Source: RBG-16-34-14 sp963727535 (GTDB lineage: Bacteria; Bacteroidota; Ignavibacteria; Ignavibacteriales; Ignavibacteriaceae). Taken from it: a DNA stretch of 64,000 nucleotides. Location: contig CAVSGR010000004.1 of NCBI GenBank assembly GCA_963727535.1, positions 124,001 to 188,000 of the forward strand, written 5' to 3'. This document shows positions 24,404 to 33,893 of the stretch, one piece after another. A program made the translations under genes and the position numbers. The first letter of the stretch is position 1; each line of letters opens with the position of its first letter. The notes under the pieces are model-generated. The model had not been told where the DNA came from and did no database searches. It saw only the letters and a program-made list of their open reading frames with translations.

Positions 24404-25926
24404 ATCTTAAAATTGCATATACAAAAGATTTATCGGACTGGAATATTCTTCTTGGTCAGTTAGGCGTTTCTTATTCTCTTATTGATTGGGGAAGAGATTT
24501 ATTAAATGAATACACTGTTATAATTGTAAACTCAGCTTTGAATGATGAAGAGGGAAATAAAATCCAAAAATTTGTCAATGAAGGTGGAAGTCTTCTTATA
24601 GAAGCTGATTATGCGAAAAATATATTTAAGGTCAATACCAAACAGGCATATTTAAAATATCTTTTCTCAAAAGAAAAAGTATTTTCAAAATGTCTTCCCC
24701 TCGTCGATATATATAGAAATTGTACTATCCCCGTAAACGCAAATACTTTAAAAGACCAGAAGGGAAGATTTGTTGTTTCGGAAATGAAACTTGGAAAAGG
24801 GAACCTAATAATTATTCCTGGCAATTTTATTTCTGCGGTTTCAGAAGTAAAAGTTTTAAGAAAGAGAATTTATTCAAATGGGAAAACGCCTTCCGAGAGA
24901 ATATCCAGAGTTTCAAAAGGAAGCATAAATCATTTTCTTAATGCAGCATTGGAGCGTCTCTTTCATTTAAGAAATTTTCCATTCGTTTCTTTATGGAATT
25001 TTCCAAACAATGCTAAAAACATATTTTTATTCAGAATAGATACCGACTATGGTTCACCGGAACAAGTTGATAATCTGTATAAGACACTAACTGAAAAAGA
25101 AATCAAGGGAACGTGGTTTGTTGAAACTAAATCTGCTGAAAGCTGGATAAATAAATATTCCTCATTTAGGAACCAGGAAATTGGTTTACACTGCTACAGG
25201 CATCGTTTATTTAATTCCTATGAAGAAAATTTCAGCAATTTTAGTTATGGATTGGAAATATTGAAGAAGGCTTCTATTTATCCAAAAGGAATTGTCGCAC
25301 CTTTCGGCGAATGGAATAATTCATTTAATAAAGTTGTTGAAAAACTTGGATTTGAATATTCTTCTGAGTTTTCATACAGTTATGATGGCTTTCCACAATT
25401 TGCGGAAAGAATCCTTCAAATGCCGATTCACCCAATAAGTTTTGGCAGACTCTCACGGGAAGGATACAGTAACGAAGAAATGTATGACTATTTTATAAAT
25501 GTGATAAATCAAAAAATTGCTTTGTGTGAACCACTCATTATATATACTCACCCGATGGAAGAACGACTCGAAATTCTTAAAAAGATATTTAATTATATTA
25601 ATCAGTACAAACTGCCAAAATATACTTTTAAGGAATATGTGGACTGGTGGGAAAAGCGGAACGAGACTAAGTTCGGTTCATCATTCATAAATAATGAATT
25701 AAAAATTGAAACTGAAAATAAAGACGATTCTTTCCGGGTTAAAGTTGTTTATCCTTCGGGAGAAATTTATTTGATACCATTATCAGGAGATAATGCTGAA
25801 AAAGTAAAAATCGATTTACAGGAGTTCCAATACGATTCTGAATTTAATCCGGAAGCTTTGAGAAAATATGATTTTGAATTGCTAAAAGACGATATCCTGT
25901 TCAAATTAAGAAAAAGAAAATTATGA
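24400..25926 (+). CDS. Two-domain protein: amidotransferase-like N-domain plus NodB deacetylase
   Basis: Residues 1-150 form an alpha/beta domain (YTVIIVNSALNDEEGNKIQKFVNEGGSLLIEAD) resembling the ligand-binding fold seen in BPL_N/DUF4350-type proteins. Residues 205-420 are a polysaccharide deacetylase domain with RIDTDYG (D214, D216), HCYRH (H264, H268) and IVAPFGEWNN, so the metal site is retained. About 90 further residues end in a small beta-rich segment. There is no signal peptide. It overlaps the flippase upstream (TTGA) and the GT4 downstream (ATGA). Probably deacetylates a glycan precursor; the N-domain's role is unknown. Confidence 0.72.
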   Translation: MNLKIAYTKDLSDWNILLGQLGVSYSLIDWGRDLLNEYTVIIVNSALNDEEGNKIQKFVNEGGSLLIEADYAKNIFKVNTKQAYLKYLFSKEKVFSKCLPLVDIYRNCTIPVNANTLKDQKGRFVVSEMKLGKGNLIIIPGNFISAVSEVKVLRKRIYSNGKTPSERISRVSKGSINHFLNAALERLFHLRNFPFVSLWNFPNNAKNIFLFRIDTDYGSPEQVDNLYKTLTEKEIKGTWFVETKSAESWINKYSSFRNQEIGLHCYRHRLFNSYEENFSNFSYGLEILKKASIYPKGIVAPFGEWNNSFNKVVEKLGFEYSSEFSYSYDGFPQFAERILQMPIHPISFGRLSREGYSNEEMYDYFINVINQKIALCEPLIIYTHPMEERLEILKKIFNYINQYKLPKYTFKEYVDWWEKRNETKFGSSFINNELKIETENKDDSFRVKVVYPSGEIYLIPLSGDNAEKVKIDLQEFQYDSEFNPEALRKYDFELLKDDILFKLRKRKL

Positions 25927-26963
25927 AGATCTGTTTTGCCACACACGAGGGAGTTATCATATCGAAAGGCGGACCCTACACAAAAATTATGGAGGTGAGG
26001 GACAAACTAGTTCAAATGGGACACCATGTTGATTTGTTTGATATGTGGAATCCCAAATTAAATGAATACGATATTGTTCATCTCGTAAGTTCCAATTTTG
26101 CTGTTTATAATCTCGCAAGAAACCTGAGACAGGAAAAAATTAAGTTTATTGTTGAACCGGTATTTTATAGTCAGCACTCCGCTTCGTTCTTAAAATTTTT
26201 TAATAAATTAGATAAGATTACGAGAGGTATTGCCAAAGGTATCTGGTTTGATTATGGTTTTACCCGGGATATATGTGACTGGGCTGTTAAAGTAACTCCT
26301 AATACTTCCGAAGAAGCAAATCTTATTTCTGAAGGACTTTCAATTCCTAAAGAAAAATTTAACATTATTCACAATGGAGTTTCGGATAGATTTCTGAATG
26401 CAGATTCTTCCTTATTTAAAAAAGAATATGGAACTGAAAATTTTATTCTCTGTGTTGGTCATATAGGACCCGCAAGAAAAAATATGCTATCTTTTTTCAA
26501 GGCTGTTGCAAAAATAAATCATTCTGTAGTTTTTATTGGAAGGATAATAAAATCGGGTGAAACAGAAAAAGCTCTCGAAGAAGCCGGAAAAAATAAAAAC
26601 ATTAAAATCATAGAAGCTATTGATAATAACTCGCCTTTACTCGCTTCGGCTTATGCTGCTTGTGATACATTTGTTCTTCCGTCCTTGTACGAAACTCCCG
26701 GCATTGCAGCTCTTGAAGCAGGACTTGCCGGAGCTAAAGTCGTAATTACTCCTTATGGCGGTACAAAAGATTATTTTAAGGATATGGTAGAATATGTTGA
26801 TCCTTATTCAATTGATTCAATTCAAAAGGGAATTGAAAAAGCTCTGAACAAGGCAAAGGATAATAAACTAAAAGAATATATCAGACAACACTACTTATGG
26901 GATAAAATTGCTGACGAATCCGTTAAGGTTTATCAGGAAGTTTTAAATGAAAGAAAACCTTGA
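25923..26963 (+). CDS. Glycosyltransferase family 4 (GT-B)
   Basis: A 346-residue cytosolic glycosyltransferase. KGGPYTKIMEVRDKLVQMGHHV in the acceptor domain and, in the donor domain, LPSLYETPGIAALEAGLAGAKVVITPYGG (about 250-280) carry the retaining GT4 features, including the E-x7-E-like pattern around YETPGIAALEAG. It is joined by overlapping stops and starts to the deacetylase upstream and the glycerate kinase downstream, so expression is coupled. The donor and acceptor cannot be inferred. Confidence 0.88.
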   Translation: MKICFATHEGVIISKGGPYTKIMEVRDKLVQMGHHVDLFDMWNPKLNEYDIVHLVSSNFAVYNLARNLRQEKIKFIVEPVFYSQHSASFLKFFNKLDKITRGIAKGIWFDYGFTRDICDWAVKVTPNTSEEANLISEGLSIPKEKFNIIHNGVSDRFLNADSSLFKKEYGTENFILCVGHIGPARKNMLSFFKAVAKINHSVVFIGRIIKSGETEKALEEAGKNKNIKIIEAIDNNSPLLASAYAACDTFVLPSLYETPGIAALEAGLAGAKVVITPYGGTKDYFKDMVEYVDPYSIDSIQKGIEKALNKAKDNKLKEYIRQHYLWDKIADESVKVYQEVLNERKP

Positions 26964-28102
26964 AGAATATTCTTATTGCGGTTAATAGTTTTAAAGAATG
27001 TGCGGATGCCGTTGCAGCATCAAAGCTGTTTAATAAATATTTGGATAAATCGTTATTCAAAGTTATTCAGAAACCTATTTCTGATGGGGGAGACGGTTTT
27101 TTAGAAGTGTGCGAGTTCAATTTCGGATTAGAAATATTAGCATATCAAATTACGACTCCATATGATGAATCATATATGGACTGCAAAGTTGGGTTGGATA
27201 GAAAGAATAAAACATTATACATAGAATCTGCCGATGTGTTAGGATTAAGAAAGATCCCTTTAGAAAAAAGACGTCCGTTATTATTAAGCTCTAAAGGTTT
27301 AGGTGATTTATTGCTAATGATTAAGAAAGATTCTGAACAAAATAGATATGACGTGAATAAAGTAATTGTAGGAATAGGCGGAACAGGAACAATGGACCTG
27401 GGATTAGGTGCTTGCTCCCGATTTGGATTAAAACTTTATGATAATTATGGCTCTGAGTTAAAAGTGCTTCCTGAGAATTTTTATAATATTGCTGAAATAG
27501 AATTTGAACCTGATGATTTTCCCTTTGAATTAGAAATAATATTAGATGTCGATAATCCTTTGCTTGGTAACGATGGAGGTGTTATTTACGGGAAACAGAA
27601 AGGAGCTTCAAATGCTGAGTTAAAGGTAATTGAGCTGGGTTGGAGTAAAGTTGTTAACATATTGAATAAAAATAAATTAACAGATGTAACTAAAGAGTTA
27701 TCTGGTGCAGGAGGTGGTCTGTCTTTAGGACTTAATCTTATAGAAAAATGTAATTATATAAAAGCTTTTTATTTTATTTCTAATGACTTGAAAGTTACGG
27801 ATAACATATCAACTATAGATATGATATTAACGGGGGAGGGCTCATTCGATGAGCAGAGCTTAATGGGGAAGGGAGCAGGAGCAATCATATCAATGTTTGA
27901 AAGAGAAAACATTCCTATTATACTATGCTCCGGTAAAATTGATAATAAGATTTCTGAACAATTGAGTATGAATGTGTTCCCTATCGAGTTAGGCAGGTAT
28001 TATAATTCTGTGGAAGAATCAATTGAGAATTTTGAGGAATCTATAAAATTTGCCTGCAATGAGATAGCTGGTATGACCGATATTTTAACTAAAATTTCTT
28101 AA
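26960..28102 (+). CDS. Glycerate kinase (GlxK/GarK family)
   Basis: Phosphorylates D-glycerate, usually to 2-phosphoglycerate in this family. The N-terminus ILIAVNSFKECADAVAASK, then PISDGGDGFLEV (about 39-50), VGIGGTGTMDLGLGACSRFG (about 137-156), GGVIYGKQKGAS and GAGGGLSLGL match the PF02595 layout. At 380 residues the length is normal. The start is TTG within TTGA overlapping the GT4 stop. It is an odd companion for a glycan cluster; it may simply be the last gene of the unit, or feed a glycerate substituent, which is speculation. Confidence 0.88.
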   Translation: MKNILIAVNSFKECADAVAASKLFNKYLDKSLFKVIQKPISDGGDGFLEVCEFNFGLEILAYQITTPYDESYMDCKVGLDRKNKTLYIESADVLGLRKIPLEKRRPLLLSSKGLGDLLLMIKKDSEQNRYDVNKVIVGIGGTGTMDLGLGACSRFGLKLYDNYGSELKVLPENFYNIAEIEFEPDDFPFELEIILDVDNPLLGNDGGVIYGKQKGASNAELKVIELGWSKVVNILNKNKLTDVTKELSGAGGGLSLGLNLIEKCNYIKAFYFISNDLKVTDNISTIDMILTGEGSFDEQSLMGKGAGAIISMFERENIPIILCSGKIDNKISEQLSMNVFPIELGRYYNSVEESIENFEESIKFACNEIAGMTDILTKIS

Positions 28103-28147
28103 ATTTGTTTTCATAAGAAATGTCCTAAACCTTAATCCGGAATTTTA

Positions 28148-28987
28148 ATGAAAGAGTATCTCGACTTAGTAAATTTGGTAATTAAAGAAGGTGTAAGAAA
28201 ACAGTCCCGAACAGGGATTGATACTATTTCTCATTTCGCTGCTTTTTATAAAGTGGATCTTTCAAAAGGTTTTCCCCTTTTAACTACAAAAAAGATAGAA
28301 TGGAAATCTTTATTACACGAAGTACTATGGTATTTGTCTGGTGACGATCATATCAGAAATTTAAGAAAGCATACAAAAATCTGGGATGCCTGGGCAGATG
28401 AAGAAGGAAATCTCGATACAGCATACGGTTATTATTGGAGAAAATTTCCTAGTGCCGAAAGGAATGAAGACGGCGAGTGGAGGGTAAGAGAAGTTGATCA
28501 AATTCAATATATAATTAATGAATTGAAAACAAAACCTTACAGCAGACGACTTGTTGTGACCGCCTGGGAACCTGGTAACGCGATAAAAAGTAAATTGCCA
28601 CCCTGTCATTATTCTTTTGCTTTTAATGTTAGCAATGGAAAGTTGAATTGTCATTTAACACAGCGTTCCGGTGATATTGCGCTTGGTATTCCTTTTAATC
28701 TTGCTGCTTATTCAATGCTTACACAAATAATTGCTCAAGAGACCGGATTTGAATTAGGATTTTTTGCACACACAATTATCGATGCCCACATTTATGTTGC
28801 CGATAAAGGCAGCGCTATGGAAAAGTACGATCATCTTGAAGGATTAAGAGAACAACTTAAGCGTAAACCCCTTCCTCTTCCAAAATTAAAGATTGCTAAA
28901 AAACCAATTAACGATTTGACCTTCGAAGATTTTGAATTATTGGATTACCAATACTACGATAAAATCAAATTTGAGGTTGCCGTTTGA
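28148..28987 (+). CDS. thyA: Thymidylate synthase
   Basis: Methylates dUMP to dTMP using methylenetetrahydrofolate, producing dihydrofolate. R21 in SRTGIDT binds phosphate; the catalytic cysteine is C153 in LPPCHYSF. QRSGDIALGIPFNLAAYS and HIYVADK complete the active site. The 279 residues are close to the classic ThyA length, with a modest insertion. The gene overlaps folA by four bases, which pairs dihydrofolate production with its recycling. Confidence 0.97.
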   Translation: MKEYLDLVNLVIKEGVRKQSRTGIDTISHFAAFYKVDLSKGFPLLTTKKIEWKSLLHEVLWYLSGDDHIRNLRKHTKIWDAWADEEGNLDTAYGYYWRKFPSAERNEDGEWRVREVDQIQYIINELKTKPYSRRLVVTAWEPGNAIKSKLPPCHYSFAFNVSNGKLNCHLTQRSGDIALGIPFNLAAYSMLTQIIAQETGFELGFFAHTIIDAHIYVADKGSAMEKYDHLEGLREQLKRKPLPLPKLKIAKKPINDLTFEDFELLDYQYYDKIKFEVAV

Positions 28988-29463
28988 AAATAGTTATAAT
29001 ATCTGCAATTGCACAAAACCGTGTTATTGGCAGATCGAACGGTGATATGCCATGGCATATTAAGGAAGAATTCCAGCATTTTAAGAATACTACCTTTGGG
29101 TTTCCTGTTATTATGGGGCGAAAAACCTTTAATACCCTTGGAAAACCACTAAAAGGAAGATTAAACATCGTCATAACAAGAGATAAAGGACTGGGATTTG
29201 AGTTTGACGATGTAAAGAAATTTTATAGTTTAAATGAAGCAATTGAATATTGCAAAACGCTCGAAACTGAGAAAATATTCATAATTGGCGGTGGAAATGT
29301 TTATGCACAGGCGATTAAAATAGCAGATGAAATGATTTTATCCTTTTTAACTTTTGAAGCTGAAGGAGATATTTCTTTTCCGCAAATAGATGAAAAAATT
29401 TGGAAAATAACGTCAAGAGAAAAAAGGGACCTGTTTGAAATAGTTTTTTACGCAAGAAGATGA
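28984..29463 (+). CDS. folA: Dihydrofolate reductase
   Basis: NADPH-dependent reduction of dihydrofolate to tetrahydrofolate. ISAIAQNRVIGRSNGDMPWHIKEE contains the Met20-loop and the catalytic acidic residue, PVIMGRKTFNTLG the cofactor site, and FIIGGGNVYAQA the second glycine motif. 159 residues is the standard length. It starts at TTG overlapping the thyA stop (TTGA) and its TGA stop overlaps mutL. Together with thyA it forms the thymidylate cycle. Confidence 0.97.
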   Translation: MKIVIISAIAQNRVIGRSNGDMPWHIKEEFQHFKNTTFGFPVIMGRKTFNTLGKPLKGRLNIVITRDKGLGFEFDDVKKFYSLNEAIEYCKTLETEKIFIIGGGNVYAQAIKIADEMILSFLTFEAEGDISFPQIDEKIWKITSREKRDLFEIVFYARR

Positions 29464-31316
29464 TGAGCCAAAATAGAATAAAAATATTACCTGAAAACAT
29501 TGTAAATAAAATTGCGGCAGGTGAAGTAGTCCAAAGACCGGAATCGGTTGTAAAGGAGTTGCTTGAAAATTCGATAGATGCCGGTTCTCAAAATATTGCT
29601 CTTTATATAAAGCATGCCGGCAAATCTTTGATACAAGTTTCAGATGACGGTAATGGTATGATAGAAGATGATGTTCTGCTCTGCATTCAAAAACATGCAA
29701 CGAGCAAAATCTCTTCTTATGAAGATCTGGAATCGATTTATACTCTTGGTTTCAGAGGAGAGGCATTAAGTTCTATTGCTGCTGTTAGTCAACTAGAAAT
29801 TAGAACCGAAACACGTGAAGAAGAAATTGGTTCTTTTATAAGAGTTGAAAATGGGGAAGTCGTAAAAGAAAAAGGCTCTTTTCCCAAAGGCACTTCAATT
29901 TCTATTAAGAACCTGTTCTATAATACTCCTGCAAGAAGAAATTTTCTTAAGACAGATGCAACAGAACTAAAACATATTATAGAAACATTTAATAAAATTT
30001 CATTGAGCCATCCGGATATTTCATTTAAGCTTTATAATGATGATGAAATAATATTCGATTATAAACTAGGTTCACTCGAAGAAAGAATAAGCCAAGTTTT
30101 TGCTGATAATATGATGGATGCTCTTATCAAAGTTGAAGAAAGAACTGATTTTGCAAACCTTTATGGTTATGCTGGAAAACCATCAATGCTCAAGAAAAGT
30201 AAAGGAGAACAATATCTTTTTCTAAATAACAGGTTTGTTGTCAGTAGGCAAATTAATCATGCTGTTTTCACTGCTTATGAAAATGTTCTTGAAAAAGGTG
30301 ATTACCCATTTTTTATTTTGTTCCTGGATATTGATCCTCGTAGAACCGATGTAAATGTTCATCCGAATAAACTGGAAATAAGATTTGATGATGAAAAAAA
30401 TGTTTACAACTTTGTTCTTGCTGTTGTAAAGAAAAGTCTTGGTGAACACGATCTGGTCCCTTCAATGATGTTTAACGAAACAACTGCCGAAACAGAAAAG
30501 CTTCGTGTTGATAATTTTATGAGAAGCAGTAAAGATGATTTTAGCGACAGACCGGTTTTCGAGAGAAGAGCATCTGTAGCAAGAACAGACTTTTCGGACA
30601 AAGATATTGATTTAATATTTAGCTCGATTACTGAAGACTCTACAAGAGCAAAAATACACGGGGATGTTGTTTCACCTTTAGAAAAACAAATAACTGAAAT
30701 TCAACATGTTCCGCAAAGCCATACACCCGAATCAACTGCGCTTGAAAGCACACCAATATTTCAGCTTCATAACAAATATATTCTTTCCCAAATCAAATCA
30801 GGATTGATGATAATTGATCAGCATGTTGCACACGAAAGAATTCTTTATGAAAAAGCCTTAAAACGTTTTGAAGTTAATTTACCTTTTTCACAGCAGCTAT
30901 TGTTTTCCCGAAGTCTCGAGTTGGATCCTGCTGCATTTTCTTTGGTAAAAGAACTTGAACCGTATCTTATCAAATTAGGTTTCGAAATAAAATTCTCCTC
31001 CAAAAATAAAGTTACAATTGAAGGGGTACCGGATGATATTAAAGCCGGTTCCGAAGAAAAAGTTTTGCTCGAGATATTAGATGAGTATGTGATAAATGAA
31101 AGAGAAAAGCATCTGGAAACAAGAGACAACATAGCAAAATCTTATTCATGTAAGACTGCAATAAAAGCTGGTGATAAACTTTCCGAAAAAGAAATGAGAC
31201 TATTAATCGATCAGTTATTTGCTACCTCGATGCCTTATGTATGTCCTCACGGAAGACCGATAGTTGTTAAAATATCTATAAGCGAGTTTGACAGAAGATT
31301 TGGAAGAACAAGTTAA
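29460..31316 (+). CDS. mutL: DNA mismatch repair protein MutL with endonuclease motif
   Basis: Couples MutS mismatch recognition to strand removal. GHKL ATPase motifs: KELLENSIDAG (32-42, catalytic E35 and N37), DDGNGM (62-67), GFRGEAL (97-103) and FYNTPARR. The C-terminal dimerisation domain contains DQHVAHERILYE at 453-464, the DQHxxxERxxxE metal motif of MutL proteins that nick DNA themselves, plus SCKTAIKAGD and CPHGRP near 595. So this lineage probably needs no MutH. An ATGATG start overlaps the folA stop. Confidence 0.96.
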   Translation: MMSQNRIKILPENIVNKIAAGEVVQRPESVVKELLENSIDAGSQNIALYIKHAGKSLIQVSDDGNGMIEDDVLLCIQKHATSKISSYEDLESIYTLGFRGEALSSIAAVSQLEIRTETREEEIGSFIRVENGEVVKEKGSFPKGTSISIKNLFYNTPARRNFLKTDATELKHIIETFNKISLSHPDISFKLYNDDEIIFDYKLGSLEERISQVFADNMMDALIKVEERTDFANLYGYAGKPSMLKKSKGEQYLFLNNRFVVSRQINHAVFTAYENVLEKGDYPFFILFLDIDPRRTDVNVHPNKLEIRFDDEKNVYNFVLAVVKKSLGEHDLVPSMMFNETTAETEKLRVDNFMRSSKDDFSDRPVFERRASVARTDFSDKDIDLIFSSITEDSTRAKIHGDVVSPLEKQITEIQHVPQSHTPESTALESTPIFQLHNKYILSQIKSGLMIIDQHVAHERILYEKALKRFEVNLPFSQQLLFSRSLELDPAAFSLVKELEPYLIKLGFEIKFSSKNKVTIEGVPDDIKAGSEEKVLLEILDEYVINEREKHLETRDNIAKSYSCKTAIKAGDKLSEKEMRLLIDQLFATSMPYVCPHGRPIVVKISISEFDRRFGRTS

Positions 31317-31325
31317 AAGGATTAT

Positions 31326-33002
31326 ATGCCAGACGATGATTATAGCAAACGAAAAAAAGAATACAAAGACAAAGTAAACAAATCTCCCAATACGGGGATG
31401 AAGCCTGCATTGTTGGCAGGCAGGTTTACTACTATAAGCGGGGAAGCTGTAAAAGTTCTTTATAGCCGGGAGGATATTGAACAGATAAATTATTTAAATG
31501 AGATTGGCTTCCCGGGTGAATATCCTTATACTAGAGGAATTCATACAAACGGTTACCGGGGGAAAATCTGGACGATGCGGCAATTTGCCGGTTTTGGCTC
31601 ACCTGAAGATACAAATTCACGTTTTCAGTATTTGTTGAATAATGGACAAACAGGTCTCTCCGTAGCATTTGATCTTCCTACTTTAATGGGTTGGGATTCT
31701 GATGCTGAATTGAGTGAAGGAGAAGTTGGGATTTGTGGTGTTTCTATCTCTTCTTTAAAAGATATGGAAATATTATTCAACAAAATTCCACTTGGTGAAG
31801 TATCGACATCAATGACTATAAATTCTCCCGCAGCAATGATATTTGCTTTTTACCTTGCAGTAGCTGAGAAACAAAAAGTAGGATTTAAAAATCTTCGCGG
31901 AACTTTGCAGAATGATATTTTTAAAGAATATATTGCCCAAAAAGAATATATCTTTCCACCGAATCCATCTCTGAAAATTATTGTTGATATGATAGAGTAT
32001 TGCTCGAAAGAAGTTCCTCAATGGAATCCTGTTTCAGTTAGCGGTTATCATATCAGGGAAGCGGGTTCGACTGCAGTGCAAGAACTAGCTTATACTCTTG
32101 CAGACGGTTTTGCTTATATAGAAGCTTGTATTGAAAGAGGAATGGATATCGATGACTTTGCGCCAAGACTTTCATTTTTCTTCAACTCTCATCTCGATTT
32201 TTTTGAAGAGATTGCAAAGTTTAGAGCTGCAAGAAAAATTTACGCAAAGAGAATGAAGAATAAATACAAAGCCAAAAATCCGAGATCCTGGTGGCTTCGC
32301 TTTCATACACAAACAGCAGGCTGTACTTTAACAGCGCAACAGCCGGAAAATAATATTATAAGAACCGCGTTTCAGGCTTTAGCGGGAGTGCTGGGTGGAA
32401 CTCAATCTTTGCATACAAATTCTATGGATGAAACGCTTGCTTTACCGGGTGAAAAAGCTGTGAAGATAGCATTAAGAACTCAACAATTAATTGCTTATGA
32501 AACAGGTGTAATAAACACTGTTGATCCTTTAGGAGGTAGTTATTTTATAGAATCCTTAACAGATAAAATGGAAAAGCAGGCAAATGAAATATTCGATCAA
32601 ATTGATTCAATGGGCGGAGTTATACCTGCAATTGAGGCAGGTTATTTCCAGAAAGAAATTGCAGATGCAGCTTACCGTTATCAAAAAGAAATTGAAAAGA
32701 AAGAAAAATTTATTGTTGGGGTTAATGAATTTATAGAACCGGATGAAAAAATAGATATACCAATTTTATATGTTTCTCCTGAAGTTGAAAAGAAACAAAG
32801 AAAAAGAATTGCCGAGTTAAAACAAAACAGAAGCGAAGCAACAGTTAACGAAGCTTTTGAAGAAATAAAACAGACTGCTTTAAAAGGAAATAACATTATG
32901 CCTGTACTGATTAAAGCGGCGCATAATTATGTTACCCTGGGAGAAATGATTAATCAATTAAAAGAAGTTTACGGGATTTATGAAGAGGCTGCGATCTTCT
33001 AA
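31326..33002 (+). CDS. B12-dependent acyl-CoA mutase, large subunit (isobutyryl-CoA mutase-like)
   Basis: Catalytic TIM-barrel subunit of a coenzyme-B12 carbon-skeleton mutase. 558 residues with no C-terminal B12-binding domain, so a small subunit must be encoded elsewhere. Family sequences include SVAFDLPTLMGWDSD, SGYHIREAG and TAQQPENN. The two residues known to set substrate choice are F87 (in RQFAGF) and Q205 (in EYIAQKEY). These match isobutyryl-CoA mutase (F80/Q198 in Streptomyces IcmA) rather than methylmalonyl-CoA mutase (Y89/R207). Automatic annotation would probably call it methylmalonyl-CoA mutase. Its stop overlaps the UbiA gene (TAATG). Confidence 0.88.
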   Translation: MPDDDYSKRKKEYKDKVNKSPNTGMKPALLAGRFTTISGEAVKVLYSREDIEQINYLNEIGFPGEYPYTRGIHTNGYRGKIWTMRQFAGFGSPEDTNSRFQYLLNNGQTGLSVAFDLPTLMGWDSDAELSEGEVGICGVSISSLKDMEILFNKIPLGEVSTSMTINSPAAMIFAFYLAVAEKQKVGFKNLRGTLQNDIFKEYIAQKEYIFPPNPSLKIIVDMIEYCSKEVPQWNPVSVSGYHIREAGSTAVQELAYTLADGFAYIEACIERGMDIDDFAPRLSFFFNSHLDFFEEIAKFRAARKIYAKRMKNKYKAKNPRSWWLRFHTQTAGCTLTAQQPENNIIRTAFQALAGVLGGTQSLHTNSMDETLALPGEKAVKIALRTQQLIAYETGVINTVDPLGGSYFIESLTDKMEKQANEIFDQIDSMGGVIPAIEAGYFQKEIADAAYRYQKEIEKKEKFIVGVNEFIEPDEKIDIPILYVSPEVEKKQRKRIAELKQNRSEATVNEAFEEIKQTALKGNNIMPVLIKAAHNYVTLGEMINQLKEVYGIYEEAAIF

Positions 33003-33880
33003 TGTTAAAAGATTATTTAAGACTAATTCGTGTTCCTCAATGGATAAAAAATACTTTCATTTTTGTGCCTCTCCTTTTTTCGCTAAATCTTTTTGAATTT
33101 AGTTTCCTGAGCAAAACCATCGCTGGTTTTTTTATCTTTTGTCTTACTTCCAGCATAGTCTATGTAATTAATGATATTAGTGATATAGAAGCTGATAGAT
33201 CGCATCCTGTTAAGAAAAACAGACCTCTTGCAGCTGGAAGAATTTCAATAAAAAGTGCCTACATTGTAATCACCGTACTGGCTGTCCCGGTAATTGTATC
33301 TCTTTTGTTTTTGAATTATAAATTCGGCATTCTTCTTTTTGCATATCTTCTGTTGAATATTTTTTATTCAATGTCGTTTAAACATATAGTCATTCTTGAT
33401 ATTTTTTCGATAGCTGCAGGTTTTATGATAAGAGTAGTGAGCGGGGCTTACATTATAAATGTTGAAATATCTTACTGGCTTATATTAACTACTATGTTCA
33501 TTTCACTTTTCCTTGCATCGATGAAACGACATTCAGAATTAAGATTATTAATTAAAGACCAGAATACAGCCACAAGAAAAGTTTTGAGTGAATATTCAAC
33601 TTATCTTACGGGACAAATCTCAACTGTAGCAGCTTCAGCAGTAGTAATTTGTTATGCTTTATATACTGTTTCACAAAGAACGGTTACGATATTCGGGGAC
33701 GAGAGATTAATTTATACGACTCCGTTCGTCGTGTTTGGTATATTCAGGTATATGTATCTTGTTTATATAAATGATGAAGGAGAGAATACTACACAAATGA
33801 TGATTAAGGACATTCCGATGATTGTTACTGTTTTTCTTTATGTAATTACATCAGTACTTATTATTTACCATATTTTGTAG
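33002..33880 (+). CDS. UbiA-family prenyltransferase (decaprenyl-phosphate phosphoribosyltransferase-like)
   Basis: Integral membrane transferase with about eight helices. The first aspartate motif is NDISDIEADRSHPVKKNRPLA (about 57-77) and the second is near DIFSIAAGFMIRVVSGAY (about 130-147). LRVPQWIKNTFIFVPLLFS at the start and the HPVKKNRPLAAG element resemble the branch that attaches phosphoribose to a polyprenyl phosphate, which would supply a lipid-linked pentose for cell-surface glycans. Other UbiA substrates cannot be excluded. One-base overlap with the mutase gene. Confidence 0.78.
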   Translation: MLKDYLRLIRVPQWIKNTFIFVPLLFSLNLFEFSFLSKTIAGFFIFCLTSSIVYVINDISDIEADRSHPVKKNRPLAAGRISIKSAYIVITVLAVPVIVSLLFLNYKFGILLFAYLLLNIFYSMSFKHIVILDIFSIAAGFMIRVVSGAYIINVEISYWLILTTMFISLFLASMKRHSELRLLIKDQNTATRKVLSEYSTYLTGQISTVAASAVVICYALYTVSQRTVTIFGDERLIYTTPFVVFGIFRYMYLVYINDEGENTTQMMIKDIPMIVTVFLYVITSVLIIYHIL

Positions 33881-33893
33881 AGATAAATAATAA

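Noticed and set aside
28095..28120. TTTCTTA/TAAGAAA hairpin after the glycerate kinase as a terminator
   Set aside because: Seven AT-only pairs with a 12-base loop and no T-run; too weak to support.
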